Shown: piece by piece, positions 16,688-25,965 of the stretch
Layout: each line of letters opens with the position of its first letter
How positions within the stretch are numbered: the first letter of the stretch is position 1
DNA from: WQUF01 sp031549885
Lineage (GTDB): Bacteria > Bacillota > Clostridia > Clostridiales > Clostridiaceae
Length of the DNA stretch: 46,738 nucleotides
Assembly: GCA_031549885.1 (NCBI GenBank)
Contig: JAVBPD010000066.1
Location: 1-46,738, forward strand
Direction of reading: 5' to 3'
The notes under the pieces: generated by a model
Databases searched by the model: none
The model's input: only the letters and a program-made list of their open reading frames with translations
Told to the model about the DNA's origin: nothing
Position numbers and translations under genes: made by a program

Positions 16688-18577
16688 TTGAAATTTAACA
16701 TTTCAAACTTAAAAGATCATATAAAACTAGGTATTAGAGAAATACAAAAAGTTATAGATTTTGAGATTTCAGAAAATGAAGGCATGGTTTTAAATGCAAA
16801 TTTAAACTTAAATTCTAACCTTAATATAAACAATGAAAAAGGGCAAATTAACATTGAATATCCTAATATGCCGGCTTTTTATAAAGGATTATCTATGATA
16901 TTAAGCGATGAAAGTTATTTTAATTTTCATGGATCACCATGTTTTAAAAGCCTTGGAGTAATGCTTGATTGCTCAAGGAATGGTGTAGTTAGCGTAGATG
17001 GTGCAAAGATCATGATTCGATATTTTGCATTAATGGGATATAATTATTTAATGTTATATACAGAAGATACTATAGAAGTTAAAGGTTATCCTTATTTTGG
17101 GTATTTAAGGGGAAGGTACAGTAAAGATGAAATAAAGGAAATAGAGTCTTATTGTGATTTATTTGGAATTGAATTAATACCTTGTATTCAGACTTTAGCT
17201 CATTTAAATCAAGCTTTAAGGTGGAATTCTTTTAAGGACATTAAGGATGTTGGAGATATTTTATTAATTGGTGAAGAAAAAACTTACGATTTTATAGATG
17301 CTCTTATTAAAACTTGCTCTGAAAACTTTAGATCTCGCACCATGCATATTGGCATGGATGAAGCTTTTATGGTTGGCCTTGGGAAGTTTTTGAAAAATAA
17401 TGGATATAAAAATAGAACAACTATTATGATTGAGCATTTAAAGAGGGTTATTGAAATATGTAAAAAATATGGTTTTTCTCCTAGAATGTGGTCTGATATG
17501 TTTTTTACATTGGCTTTTGGTGGTTATTATTCTGGAAAAGGTAGAAATATTGAAAGAGAAGTTTTAGATATGATACCTAAAGAAGTAGATATGGTTTATT
17601 GGGATTATTATTCTCAAGACAAAGCAAAATATGACAATATGTTTAAGAAGCATTTAGAATTTAAAAATAACATTGTTTTTGCTGCAGGAGCATGGTGTTG
17701 GGGGTCTATTACTCCTGATAATAATTTTAGCATTGAAGCTGCAAAAGTAGCTCTTTCCTCTGCTAAAGAGAATAAGATTAAAGATGTTTTTGTAGCTTGC
17801 TGGGGGGATGACGGGGCAGAGTGTTCATATTTATCAATACTTCCAAGCCTAATGGTTTACTCAGAATTAAATTATAATGATGAATTTTCTAATTTAAGAG
17901 TTGAAAAGCAGTTTAAAATATTAACAGGAGTAAATTTTAAAGATTATTTAATGTTAGATTGTTTTCCTAAACCAGAAAATATGCCTAAAGATTTTACAAA
18001 TATATATCCTACAAAGTATTTATTGTTTCAAGATGTTTTATCAGGAATATTTGACCTTCACTTAATTAAAGGAGAAACTGCATCATATTATTTAGAGTAT
18101 TCTAAAAAATTAAATGAACTAATTCCTTATTTATCTGAAACTTTCATTCCAATATTTAAAAGCCATGCCTTGTTATGCAACATACTATATTTAAAATCAG
18201 ATCTAGGTTTAGATATTAGAAAGCTCTATAATGAGGGAAATAAGGAAGCTTTGCTTGATATTGCAAATAATAGAATAGCTAAATTAATTGAAACCATTGA
18301 AGAATTTTATACTTATTTTAAAGAAAAATGGCTTCAAATTTTTAAACCTTTTGGGCTTGAAGTTCAAGACATTAGATATGGTGGGCTTATAATGAGATTA
18401 AAAACAGTAAAAAATATATTAATTGATTATTGCAATGGTAAAATATCTAAAATAGAAGAATTGGAACAGGAAATATTGCCATATGGAAATATTAAAAATC
18501 CTTGTATGCCTTATGCAGAGGAGAACTTTTGGAGCAAAATAGTTTCTGTAAATGTTTTGCATCCTATATTTGATTAA
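16688..18577 (+). CDS. Beta-N-acetylhexosaminidase, GH20
   Basis: A 629-residue GH20 enzyme that removes terminal beta-linked GlcNAc or GalNAc. The catalytic pair is D224-E225 in MHIGMDEAF, the family's HxGxDE motif, and barrel segments such as YNYLMLYTED, AHLNQALRW and AAGAWCWGS surround it. It lacks a signal peptide, so it acts on imported sugars, like the intracellular GH20C-type enzymes of streptococci. The start is TTG at 16688 behind GAGGAGG. Residues 35-50 are an Asn/Leu-rich low-complexity stretch. It is divergent from the sugar operon and probably under the same regulator; together they suggest use of Gal-HexNAc glycans. Confidence 0.87.
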   Translation: MKFNISNLKDHIKLGIREIQKVIDFEISENEGMVLNANLNLNSNLNINNEKGQINIEYPNMPAFYKGLSMILSDESYFNFHGSPCFKSLGVMLDCSRNGVVSVDGAKIMIRYFALMGYNYLMLYTEDTIEVKGYPYFGYLRGRYSKDEIKEIESYCDLFGIELIPCIQTLAHLNQALRWNSFKDIKDVGDILLIGEEKTYDFIDALIKTCSENFRSRTMHIGMDEAFMVGLGKFLKNNGYKNRTTIMIEHLKRVIEICKKYGFSPRMWSDMFFTLAFGGYYSGKGRNIEREVLDMIPKEVDMVYWDYYSQDKAKYDNMFKKHLEFKNNIVFAAGAWCWGSITPDNNFSIEAAKVALSSAKENKIKDVFVACWGDDGAECSYLSILPSLMVYSELNYNDEFSNLRVEKQFKILTGVNFKDYLMLDCFPKPENMPKDFTNIYPTKYLLFQDVLSGIFDLHLIKGETASYYLEYSKKLNELIPYLSETFIPIFKSHALLCNILYLKSDLGLDIRKLYNEGNKEALLDIANNRIAKLIETIEEFYTYFKEKWLQIFKPFGLEVQDIRYGGLIMRLKTVKNILIDYCNGKISKIEELEQEILPYGNIKNPCMPYAEENFWSKIVSVNVLHPIFD

Positions 18578-18663
18578 AAATTTAGCCTTTAGTTGTAATC
18601 TCATCTAAAAACCATTAAACTTACAGTTAGAATGAGCCATTAATTTTAGAAAGGAAGATTTAT

Positions 18664-19686
18664 ATGTTAAATACTAAGGTAACTAAAGAATTCATACAAG
18701 GATTGCCTAAAGCAGAGCTTCACCTCCACCTTGAAGGGACTCTAGAGCCAGAGTTAAAATTACAATTAGCAAGGAAGAATAATATTGATATTGGTCAAAG
18801 CACAATTGAAGAGGTAAAGGCAGCATATGAATTTGATTCTTTAACTTCATTTTTAAAGGTATATTATCCAGCTATGAATGTGCTTTTAGATGAAGATGAT
18901 TTTTGTGCCCTTGCTATGGATTATTTAAGCAGAGCAAAAGCAAATAACGTAAAATATGCTGAGCTGTTTTTTGACCCTCAAGCTCACACATCCCGTGGAG
19001 TGCCATTTGAAACTGTAATTAATGGATATTATAAGGCAACTCAGCAAGGACTTGCGCTGGGAGTTGAGTCACATTTAATTATGTGCTTCTTACGTGATAT
19101 GTCTGAAGAGTCAGCAATGGAAACTTATAAAAAAGCTTTGCCATATAAAGATAAAATTTTAGGAATTGGTTTAGATTCAGATGAAAGAAATAACCCGCCT
19201 AAAAAGTTTGCAGAAGTTTTTGCTTTAGCAAAAAAAGATGGTTTTCATATTACTATGCACTGCGATATCGATCAAGAAAATTCAATTGGTCATATTAGAG
19301 AAGCTTTAATGGATATTGGAGTTGAAAGGTTAGATCATGGTACAAATATTGTAGAAGATCCATCTTTAGTAGCTTATATAAAGGAGCACAATATTGGACT
19401 TACTTGTTGTCCTGTATCCAATAGCTTTGTAGTAGATGATATGAAAGGAAAAGAAATGCTTGAATTATTGCACCAAGGCATTAAGATTACTGTAAATTCA
19501 GATGACCCTGCTTATTTTCAAAGCTATATTTCAGATGATTTGTATGCCCTAGCAGAAAAATATGAATTAACTGTTGATGATATAGTTCAGATTGCAAGAA
19601 ATTCTTTTGATGTGGCTTGGATTTCTGACGAAAAGAAGGAAGATTATTGGAAAATCATTGATGATTATTTGGCTTCAGTAAAGTAA
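18664..19686 (+). CDS. Adenine deaminase, adenosine-deaminase superfamily
   Basis: A 340-residue zinc hydrolase. HLHLEGTLEP holds the first metal ligands (H20, H22), ITMHCDID and RLDHGTNI hold later His residues, and VNSDDPAYF has the catalytic Asp. The LHLHLEGTLEP and NSDDPAYF forms are those I associate with adenine deaminases of the ADD-like type (yeast Aah1, bacterial homologues) rather than true adenosine deaminases, so adenine to hypoxanthine is the preferred reaction; adenosine is the alternative. Start ATG at 18664 behind GAAAGGAAG. It lies 86 bases after the GH20 gene with no clear terminator between, and ends in a strong one. Confidence 0.85.
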   Translation: MLNTKVTKEFIQGLPKAELHLHLEGTLEPELKLQLARKNNIDIGQSTIEEVKAAYEFDSLTSFLKVYYPAMNVLLDEDDFCALAMDYLSRAKANNVKYAELFFDPQAHTSRGVPFETVINGYYKATQQGLALGVESHLIMCFLRDMSEESAMETYKKALPYKDKILGIGLDSDERNNPPKKFAEVFALAKKDGFHITMHCDIDQENSIGHIREALMDIGVERLDHGTNIVEDPSLVAYIKEHNIGLTCCPVSNSFVVDDMKGKEMLELLHQGIKITVNSDDPAYFQSYISDDLYALAEKYELTVDDIVQIARNSFDVAWISDEKKEDYWKIIDDYLASVK

Positions 19687-19694
19687 ATGGTTTT

Positions 19695-19735
19695 GGGTAG
19701 ATCTTTAATTTTTAAACAAAGATCTACCCATTTAT
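19695..19735 (+). terminator. Terminator after the deaminase gene
   Basis: GGGTAGATCTTT (19695-19706) and AAAGATCTACCC (19718-19729) form a perfect 12-base stem, followed by ATTTATTT. Confidence 0.85.
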
Positions 19736-19744
19736 TTATGAATA

Positions 19745-19753
19745 TGCTATACT
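19745..19753 (+). promoter_or_regulatory. Extended -10 promoter for the riboswitch transcript
   Basis: TGC-TATACT is an extended -10 element 15 bases before the riboswitch begins. No good -35 is visible, which extended -10 promoters can do without. Confidence 0.45.
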
Positions 19754-19767
19754 TAATACAAAATAAA

Positions 19768-19924
19768 TGCAAGTACTATATTTTATATATAAAGGGAATC
19801 TGGTGAAAATCCAGGACAGGCTTGCCCCTACTGTAAATGCAGACAAGAAAACAATTGCCATTGTCTATTTAAGATGAGAAGGCGTTTTTAAGGATGAAGC
19901 ATAAAGTCAGGATATCTGCTTGCT
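19768..19924 (+). ncRNA. Cobalamin riboswitch
   Basis: The hallmarks of the B12 aptamer appear in order: AAAGGGAATCTGGTG, ATCCAGGACAGGCTTGCCCC, the B12-box-like TACTGTAAATGCAGACAAG, CCATTG, AAGATGAGAAGGCG, and GATGAAGCATAAAGTCAGG ending in ATATCTGC. The ends GCAAG (19769-19773) and CTTGC (19919-19923) close the P1 stem. It lies in the leader of nrdDG and is followed by an intrinsic terminator, so vitamin B12 binding most likely switches off the anaerobic reductase by premature termination. Confidence 0.93.
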
Positions 19925-19985
19925 TTTAATGTTTTTTTAATTCTTGGGTAAGAGAATGGAGGGATCATATTATATAGGTTAATTT

Positions 19986-20016
19986 GCCCTGCTCTTTAGC
20001 AGGGCGTTTTTATTTT
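19986..20016 (+). terminator. Riboswitch-controlled terminator
   Basis: GCCCTGC (19986-19992) and GCAGGGC (19999-20005) form a strong stem followed by GTTTTTATTTT, 48 bases before the nrdD start. It is the expression platform of the cobalamin riboswitch. Confidence 0.88.
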
Positions 20017-20063
20017 GGAAAAAATAGTGATTTTTGCGCAGTTTTGAAAATTAGGGGGTTTTT

Positions 20064-22397
20064 ATGGAGATTGTAATAAAAAATGAAATAGAGGAAATTG
20101 TTAAAAGAGATGGAAGAGTTGTAAAATTTTGCAAAGATAAAATAATTCACGCAATAAGAAAATCATTTCAATCATTAGGCTATACTTTGCCAGATTTTTA
20201 TTATGAGTCTATTTCACAAAGTATAATAAATAGACTTAACGAAAGAAAATTAATCTTTCCATATGTAGAAGAAATTCAAGACATAGTAGAAGAAGTTTTA
20301 ATAGAAAATAGTTATACTGATGTTGCAAAAGCTTATATTATTTATAGAGCTGAAAGAAGCAAAGTAAGGCAAATGAAAAGTGAGCTTATGAAAATTTATG
20401 AGGACATTACTTTTAAAGATTCAAAAGACTCAAATATAAAAAGAGAAAATGCAAATATAAATGGCGATACAGCAATGGGCACCATGTTAAAATATGGTTC
20501 TGAAGGTGCTAAGCATTTTTATAAAATGTTCATGTTAAAACAGGATCATTCAAAGGCTCATAAAGAAGGTGATATACATATACATGATTTGGATTTTTAT
20601 TCTCTTACAACAACATGTTGTCAAATTGATTTAATAAAACTTTTTAAGAGAGGATTTTCAACAGGCCATGGTTATTTAAGGGAGCCTAATAGCATAGCAA
20701 GCTATTCTGCTCTTGCTTGCATTGCAATTCAATCAAATCAAAATGATCAACATGGAGGCCAAAGTATACCTAATTTTGATTATGCTCTTGCTGAAGGAGT
20801 AAAGAAATCTTTTATTAAAAATTATGCTTTAACTCTTATTAAATCATTTGCTTTAATGCTTGATGTTGAACATGTAGATGATACAATTAAATCCATACAA
20901 AAATCCATATTAGATGATAATGTAAGCCTTAGAATGGATGATCATTTAAAATATTGTGAAACAGAAGCTAAAATGCTTTTAAAGGAAGGCTTCCCTAATG
21001 ATATTATTCATAAATGCCAAAGGTTTGCTTTAAGCGATGCCATAAAAACCACAGAAAGAGAAACTTATCAAGCTATGGAATCTCTTATACACAATTTAAA
21101 TACTATGCATTCAAGAGCAGGAGCGCAAACTCCTTTTTCATCAATTAATTATGGCATGGATACATCAAAAGAAGGAAGAATGGTAATAAAAAATATTCTT
21201 CTTGCACTAGAGGCAGGGCTTGGCAGCGGCGAAACTCCAATTTTCCCCATACATATATTTAAAGTAAAAGAAGGAATAAATTTTAATAAAGAAGACAAAA
21301 ATTATGATTTGTTTAAATTAGCATGTAAGGTAAGTTCAAAAAGGCTTTTTCCTAATTTCTCATTTCAAGATGCACCATTTAATTTAAAGTTTTACAAAGA
21401 AGGAATGCCTGAAACTGAGATTGCTTATATGGGGTGTAGAACAAGAGTTATAGATAATGTTTATGATACAGATAAAAAAATCACTTATGGGAGAGGAAAT
21501 TTAAGCTTTACATCAATAAACCTTCCAAGGCTTGGAATTAAGGCTAAAGGTGATATAGATTTATTTTTTGATAGCTTAGATAAAATGATTGATTTATGTA
21601 TAGATCAACTTTTAGAAAGGCTAAAGGTAATATCGTCAAAGTGTAAAAAGAATTTTCCTTTTCTCATGGGTGAGGGAGTATGGCTTGATTCAGAAAGCCT
21701 TTCCTTAGATGATAATATTGAAGAAATCTTAAAACATGGCAGCCTTGCTGTTGGATTTATTGGGCTTGCTGAGTGCCTTGTGGCACTTGTTGGAAAACAT
21801 CATGGTGAATGTGAGCATGCAAGGGATTTAGGTCTTAAAATAGTTTCTTTTATGAGATGTAAGATGGATAAAATGTCTATTTTACATAAACTTAATTTTT
21901 CATTAATAGCAACCCCTGCGGAAGGTTTAGCAGGAAGGTTTGTAGAGATTGATAAAAAGCTTTTTGGAATTTTGCCTAGAATAACTGATAGAGAATATTA
22001 TACAAATAGTTTTCATGTTCCAGTATATTATAAATTAACAATTTATGAAAAAATAAAGATAGAAGCACCATATCATACCCTTACAAATGGAGGACATATT
22101 ACATATGTTGAACTTGATGGTGATGCTAGTAAAAATATTGAAGCTTTTGAAAAGATAATAAGATTTATGAAAGATCAAGGCATAGGGTATGGTTCAATAA
22201 ATCATCCAGTTGATAGGGATCCTTTATGTAATTATAATGGAATAATCGATGATATATGCCCTAAATGTGGAAGAAGTGAAGGAGAGTATCCTTTTGAAAG
22301 GATAAGAAGAATCACTGGCTATCTTGTTGGAAACCTTGATAAATTTAATAATGCTAAACTTTCAGAAGTAAATGATAGGACTAAGCATAATTTATGA
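20064..22397 (+). CDS. nrdD: Anaerobic (class III) ribonucleoside-triphosphate reductase
   Basis: A 777-residue glycyl-radical enzyme that makes dNTPs without oxygen. An ATP-cone allosteric domain occupies roughly residues 10-100 (KRDGRVVKFCKDKI). The active-site region has TTTCCQIDLIKLF, then STGHGYLREPNSI and NDQHGGQSIPNFDYAL. The C-terminus has Cys ligands for structural zinc (CNYNGIIDDICPKCGR) and the radical Gly in RRITGYLVG. Start ATG at 20064 behind TTAGGGGG. It is regulated by the cobalamin riboswitch in its leader and coupled to nrdG by a four-base ATGA overlap. Length is complete. Confidence 0.96.
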   Translation: MEIVIKNEIEEIVKRDGRVVKFCKDKIIHAIRKSFQSLGYTLPDFYYESISQSIINRLNERKLIFPYVEEIQDIVEEVLIENSYTDVAKAYIIYRAERSKVRQMKSELMKIYEDITFKDSKDSNIKRENANINGDTAMGTMLKYGSEGAKHFYKMFMLKQDHSKAHKEGDIHIHDLDFYSLTTTCCQIDLIKLFKRGFSTGHGYLREPNSIASYSALACIAIQSNQNDQHGGQSIPNFDYALAEGVKKSFIKNYALTLIKSFALMLDVEHVDDTIKSIQKSILDDNVSLRMDDHLKYCETEAKMLLKEGFPNDIIHKCQRFALSDAIKTTERETYQAMESLIHNLNTMHSRAGAQTPFSSINYGMDTSKEGRMVIKNILLALEAGLGSGETPIFPIHIFKVKEGINFNKEDKNYDLFKLACKVSSKRLFPNFSFQDAPFNLKFYKEGMPETEIAYMGCRTRVIDNVYDTDKKITYGRGNLSFTSINLPRLGIKAKGDIDLFFDSLDKMIDLCIDQLLERLKVISSKCKKNFPFLMGEGVWLDSESLSLDDNIEEILKHGSLAVGFIGLAECLVALVGKHHGECEHARDLGLKIVSFMRCKMDKMSILHKLNFSLIATPAEGLAGRFVEIDKKLFGILPRITDREYYTNSFHVPVYYKLTIYEKIKIEAPYHTLTNGGHITYVELDGDASKNIEAFEKIIRFMKDQGIGYGSINHPVDRDPLCNYNGIIDDICPKCGRSEGEYPFERIRRITGYLVGNLDKFNNAKLSEVNDRTKHNL

Positions 22398-22891
22398 TTA
22401 AATTAAGGGTTTTTGGCATTGTTGAAGAATCTATTGTAGATGGTCCAGGAATTCGTTTTACAATATTTACTCAAGGATGTCCTCATAATTGCTTTGGATG
22501 CCATAATCCTAAAAGCCATGATTTTAAGGGAGGCACCTTGATTTTAGCAGATGATATGTTAAAAAAAATAAAAGAAAATCCTCTTTTAGATGGGGTAACA
22601 TTTAGCGGAGGAGAGCCTTTTATGCAGGTAGAGCCTATTATTTATTTAGCTAAAGAAATAAAAAAAATTGGTTTAAACATTATTATATACACAGGTTTTT
22701 TGTGGGAACAGATAATAAAAGAAGAAAAGTACATGAATTTATTACAATATGTAGATATTTTAATTGATGGAAAATTTCAAATGGATAAAAAAAACCTATC
22801 TTTAAAATTCATTGGTTCTGAAAACCAACGGCTAATAGATGTTAAAAATAGCATAGAAAAAAATAGTTGTATTGAAATTAAGCAATTGTAA
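22394..22891 (+). CDS. nrdG: Anaerobic RNR activating radical-SAM protein
   Basis: A 165-residue radical-SAM activase. The cluster motif CPHNCFGC (CxxxCxxC) is near residue 29 and GVTFSGGEP is the SAM-binding segment. It uses a 4Fe-4S cluster and SAM to place the glycyl radical on NrdD. Its start overlaps the nrdD stop by four bases, and a terminator follows. Confidence 0.95.
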   Translation: MIKLRVFGIVEESIVDGPGIRFTIFTQGCPHNCFGCHNPKSHDFKGGTLILADDMLKKIKENPLLDGVTFSGGEPFMQVEPIIYLAKEIKKIGLNIIIYTGFLWEQIIKEEKYMNLLQYVDILIDGKFQMDKKNLSLKFIGSENQRLIDVKNSIEKNSCIEIKQL

Positions 22892-22901
22892 AATCACATT
22901 T

Positions 22902-22932
22902 AAAGATACCAATTAGGGTATCTTTATTTTTA
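22902..22932 (+). terminator. Terminator after nrdDG
   Basis: AAAGATACC (22902-22910) and GGTATCTTT (22917-22925) form a 9-base stem followed by ATTTTTA. It overlaps the last bases of the convergent methyltransferase gene and may work in both directions. Confidence 0.8.
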
Positions 22933-24144
22933 ATATATTAAGCTTTCAACATTTCCAGTGAAACATTTAAGTCTAAATTTAACTTTAATTTTATCATTTA
23001 TTTTATATTTATTAAAAATATCCTCTAAACCTCTTTTGTATAGCTCATAGTTTTCATCAGTATGTTTTGGAGCTAAGGAATGAGATAAACATCCAGATAA
23101 AAATTCTTCAATGCCTTCATAAAATTCATGATAAAACTCTTTCTCAATATATTCTCCATCTTTAAATTGGTTTGAATAGTTTCGATTCATAGTGGGATTT
23201 ATAAAATATTTACTCAAGATTTCCATTTCGCTAGAATATAAGTCATTGAAAGGAGCATAATAGCTTATTATTACTTTTCCAGAAGGTTTTAATATTCTTT
23301 TAAATTCAGGTATAGCAAGGCTTCTATCAAAATAATCGTATGAATTCCCGCAAACTATAAAATCAATTGAATTGGATTCTATTTTTGTATCTTCAGCTGA
23401 TTTATCTAATGGAACATAGTACTTATAATGGTTTAAACATTCATTTGAAATTTTTATCATATCTTTATTTGGTTCAACACAAAATACCTTATTTGCTCTT
23501 TCCAAAAAACATTTGCTTAATTTTCCAGTTCCAGATCCAATATCTGCAATAACCTTGTTTTTATCAATTGAAAATTCATTATATAAATAATCTATAAACT
23601 CCTTTGGGTAATCAGGTCTTCCTTTAAGAAAGTCTTTTTCTTTTGAAGAAAAAATGTTTTTGTTTGAATTTATTTCTTCCCATAATTCTTTTAAAATTTT
23701 CATAGCTTCAATTATAAAATTAGGGGGTCCAAAAAACGTATATCTAGCTTTTTGCTCTTCATTAAAATAATAATAACTAAACTTTCCATGGTTTTGTTCT
23801 TCAATTAAATTTGAAACTAGATTTGAAAATTTATTAGATAAATTAGAAGCTATATTTTCAGTAGAATAATAATCTACTATAGTACATATTTGCAATTCAC
23901 CACTAAAATCAGTGTTTACTCCATTTATAAAATCCATTAAATTTTCATTATCAATGTTTCTTATTTCTTTAATAGCATCTTGTTCGTTAATAAATTTGTT
24001 TATATCCTCCATTGAAAATCTCCACTGACCACCTATTTTTTTCCCCTTTAAGATGCCATCTTTTAAATAATTTCTAATTGTTCTTGTAGATAAATTAGTA
24101 AATTTAGCAATATCGTCAACAGTATATAGCTTTTCGAAATTCAT
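22930..24144 (-). CDS. HTH-fused SAM-dependent methyltransferase
   Basis: A 404-residue fusion. Residues 1-60 are an excisionase/MerR-like winged helix (YTVDDIAKFTNLSTRTIRNY, then KIGGQWRFSMEDINKFI). A middle section of about 110 residues is unassigned. The C-terminal half is a class I methyltransferase with VIADIGSGTGKLSKCF as SAM-binding motif I, VFCVEPNKDM as motif II, and IDFIVCGNSYDYFD. The start is ATG at 24144 behind AAGGTATTTTTT; eight upstream codons are not needed. It may be a DNA-binding regulator whose activity depends on SAM, or a methyltransferase brought to DNA; neither is proven. It is a single gene, convergent to nrdDG. Confidence 0.85.
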   Translation of the reverse strand: MNFEKLYTVDDIAKFTNLSTRTIRNYLKDGILKGKKIGGQWRFSMEDINKFINEQDAIKEIRNIDNENLMDFINGVNTDFSGELQICTIVDYYSTENIASNLSNKFSNLVSNLIEEQNHGKFSYYYFNEEQKARYTFFGPPNFIIEAMKILKELWEEINSNKNIFSSKEKDFLKGRPDYPKEFIDYLYNEFSIDKNKVIADIGSGTGKLSKCFLERANKVFCVEPNKDMIKISNECLNHYKYYVPLDKSAEDTKIESNSIDFIVCGNSYDYFDRSLAIPEFKRILKPSGKVIISYYAPFNDLYSSEMEILSKYFINPTMNRNYSNQFKDGEYIEKEFYHEFYEGIEEFLSGCLSHSLAPKHTDENYELYKRGLEDIFNKYKINDKIKVKFRLKCFTGNVESLIY

Positions 24145-24245
24145 AAAAAATACCTTACTTTCATTCATTTTATATTAAATTCATAATAACACATATAAAT
24201 TCATAAATAAATATATAATTTCATATATTTTCACGTTAAAAAACT

Positions 24246-24273
24246 AAAGATGAGAAGTAAAACTCTCATCTTT
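24246..24273 (-). terminator. Terminator of the Rpn-type gene
   Basis: AAAGATGAGA (24246-24255) and TCTCATCTTT (24264-24273) form a 10-base stem; on the minus strand it is followed by AGTTTTTTAA. Confidence 0.8.
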
Positions 24274-24279
24274 TTGTAT

Positions 24280-25119
24280 TTATCTTAATCTTTCTATATC
24301 ATCTTCAGATAAACCTGTTACAATAGCAATTTGAGATATTGGTATATTTATTAGTAATAAGTTTTTTGCAATAAAAATTTTTTCTTCAGCTTTGCCTTTA
24401 GCTTCACCTAAAGCATACATACCTTCAAGGCGAGAAATTTCATCTCGTTTTGTCTTTAATCTTGCTTCATATTCTGCCCTTGTGGTTTTATCTTGACTTA
24501 AAGCTAGAAGCTCTTCATATGCCTTTTCTATAGCTGGGTTTTTTTTACTAATCATTTTAAGTTCCTCCTCACTCTTTGATTTTAAAAACTTTAACCAGTA
24601 AAATAATTCAGAATTGTCATAAATATCAGGCACCTTTTTAAGCTCTAATGTATGAATTTCTAACATATTTGTAAAAACTGTATCTGTTCTTTTATCATAT
24701 AACACAAATGAATTATGATATTCATTATTTTCGTTTATTAAATTAAAATCTAAAATCACAATTGAAATAGCTTGCTTTATATTATTATAGCTATTCCCCA
24801 AACTAAGTTGCTCCCAAACCATTTTTGTAGAGTAATATAAAATACGCTGTCGCATTTCGAATATAGGGGAAGTTTGAATTTCTATATCGATGATTTTACC
24901 ATTTTTAGTATATAATTTAATATCTAAAATGCCAAATTTATCATTTTTATGATTAACTCTTAAATTAGTATCAGAAAGCTCAAGATAGTCATACTCTTCA
25001 GCAGGAATGTCTATTACTGATTTTAAAAAATTTTCTAATATATCTAAATTTTGTTTCTTTCCAAAGATTGCTTTAAAAATCAAATCCTCTATGGGAGATA
25101 AGATCTCAATATGAGCCAT
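24280..25119 (-). CDS. Rpn-family PD-(D/E)XK nuclease/putative transposase
   Basis: A 279-residue protein of the Rpn/PDDEXK transposase family, whose members promote RecA-independent recombination and DNA cleavage. It has the usual opening (PIEDLIFKAIFGKKQNLDIL), the nuclease core GILDIKLYTKNG followed by IDIEIQ, with the Asp and ExQ residues, and QRILYYSTKMV. The C-terminus is the family's variable tail, here charged and helical (RDEISRLEGMYALGEAKGKA). The start is ATG at 25119, spaced correctly after GGAGG; the ATG six bases earlier abuts it. Stands alone. It is a common mobile-associated gene in clostridia, and no insertion repeats are seen around it. Confidence 0.88.
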   Translation of the reverse strand: MAHIEILSPIEDLIFKAIFGKKQNLDILENFLKSVIDIPAEEYDYLELSDTNLRVNHKNDKFGILDIKLYTKNGKIIDIEIQTSPIFEMRQRILYYSTKMVWEQLSLGNSYNNIKQAISIVILDFNLINENNEYHNSFVLYDKRTDTVFTNMLEIHTLELKKVPDIYDNSELFYWLKFLKSKSEEELKMISKKNPAIEKAYEELLALSQDKTTRAEYEARLKTKRDEISRLEGMYALGEAKGKAEEKIFIAKNLLLINIPISQIAIVTGLSEDDIERLR

Positions 25120-25331
25120 AGTCATCCTCCAAGTTTTTTAACTATATTATATTTTAATTATAGCATATTTATATAACACTTATGCTTTTTTAAAAGCTAA
25201 TTAAAACTAATTTATATATAAAATAGCATAAAAGTTAGAATTTAAAATAGCAATACTTATTAATTTTTTTATTTTACTAAGAATTAAAATTATAGTAAAA
25301 TAAATATATTAATGATTATTGGGGGAAAACA

Positions 25332-25946
25332 ATGAAGTTATTATTTTTTGATACAGAAACCACAGATAGAGTTCCTGGCAGTATTTGTCAATTAAGTTAT
25401 ATTGTAGTGAATACGAGCACAAAACCTCAAACTACATATGGCAAAAACTTTTTTTTTGCAGTAGATGAAATGAGCCCAGAAGCTGAAAAAGTCCACGGAT
25501 TTTCTCTAATAAAGCTATATGAACTTAGCCAAGGTAAATATATAGAAGATTTAGTTAATGAATTTGAGAATGATTTTATAAATGCAGATATATTAATAGG
25601 GCATAACGTTAGCTTTGATATTAATTTCTTAGTAACAGAATTTAATTCATTAGGTATTAATTTTAAACCTAAAAATACATTTTGCTCTATGAATTATTAT
25701 AAAAATATTTGCAAAATATATAAACCAAATGGAACTTATAAATTCCCAAAACTTGCAGAAGTAATTGATTTTTTAAAAATATCCGAGGAAAGTGTTAATA
25801 AATGCGCCATGAGATTATTTGGGGGAACTAATAATTATCATGATGCGAGGTTTGATACAGCTGCATTATATTTAATTATTACAGATGGCATAAAAAAAGG
25901 ATTAGTGCCAAGAGGTTATTTCACTAAAATTGTAGGAAAAAATTAA
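25332..25946 (+). CDS. DnaQ-like 3'-5' exonuclease
   Basis: A 204-residue DEDDh exonuclease. FFDTETTD at residues 5-12 is motif Exo I, GHNVSFDINF is Exo II, and YHDARFDTAAL is Exo III with the catalytic His and Asp. It probably acts in proofreading or repair. Start ATG at 25332 behind TTGGGGGAAAAC. It is followed after 19 bases by the threonine aldolase gene, so the two may be cotranscribed. Confidence 0.88.
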   Translation: MKLLFFDTETTDRVPGSICQLSYIVVNTSTKPQTTYGKNFFFAVDEMSPEAEKVHGFSLIKLYELSQGKYIEDLVNEFENDFINADILIGHNVSFDINFLVTEFNSLGINFKPKNTFCSMNYYKNICKIYKPNGTYKFPKLAEVIDFLKISEESVNKCAMRLFGGTNNYHDARFDTAALYLIITDGIKKGLVPRGYFTKIVGKN

Positions 25947-25965
25947 TTAATTTAGGAGGAAATTT

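Noticed and set aside
25271..25290. TTTTACTAAG copy upstream of the exonuclease gene
   Set aside because: It resembles the sugar-operon operator, but it is only a half-site in very AT-rich DNA and the gene is unrelated.
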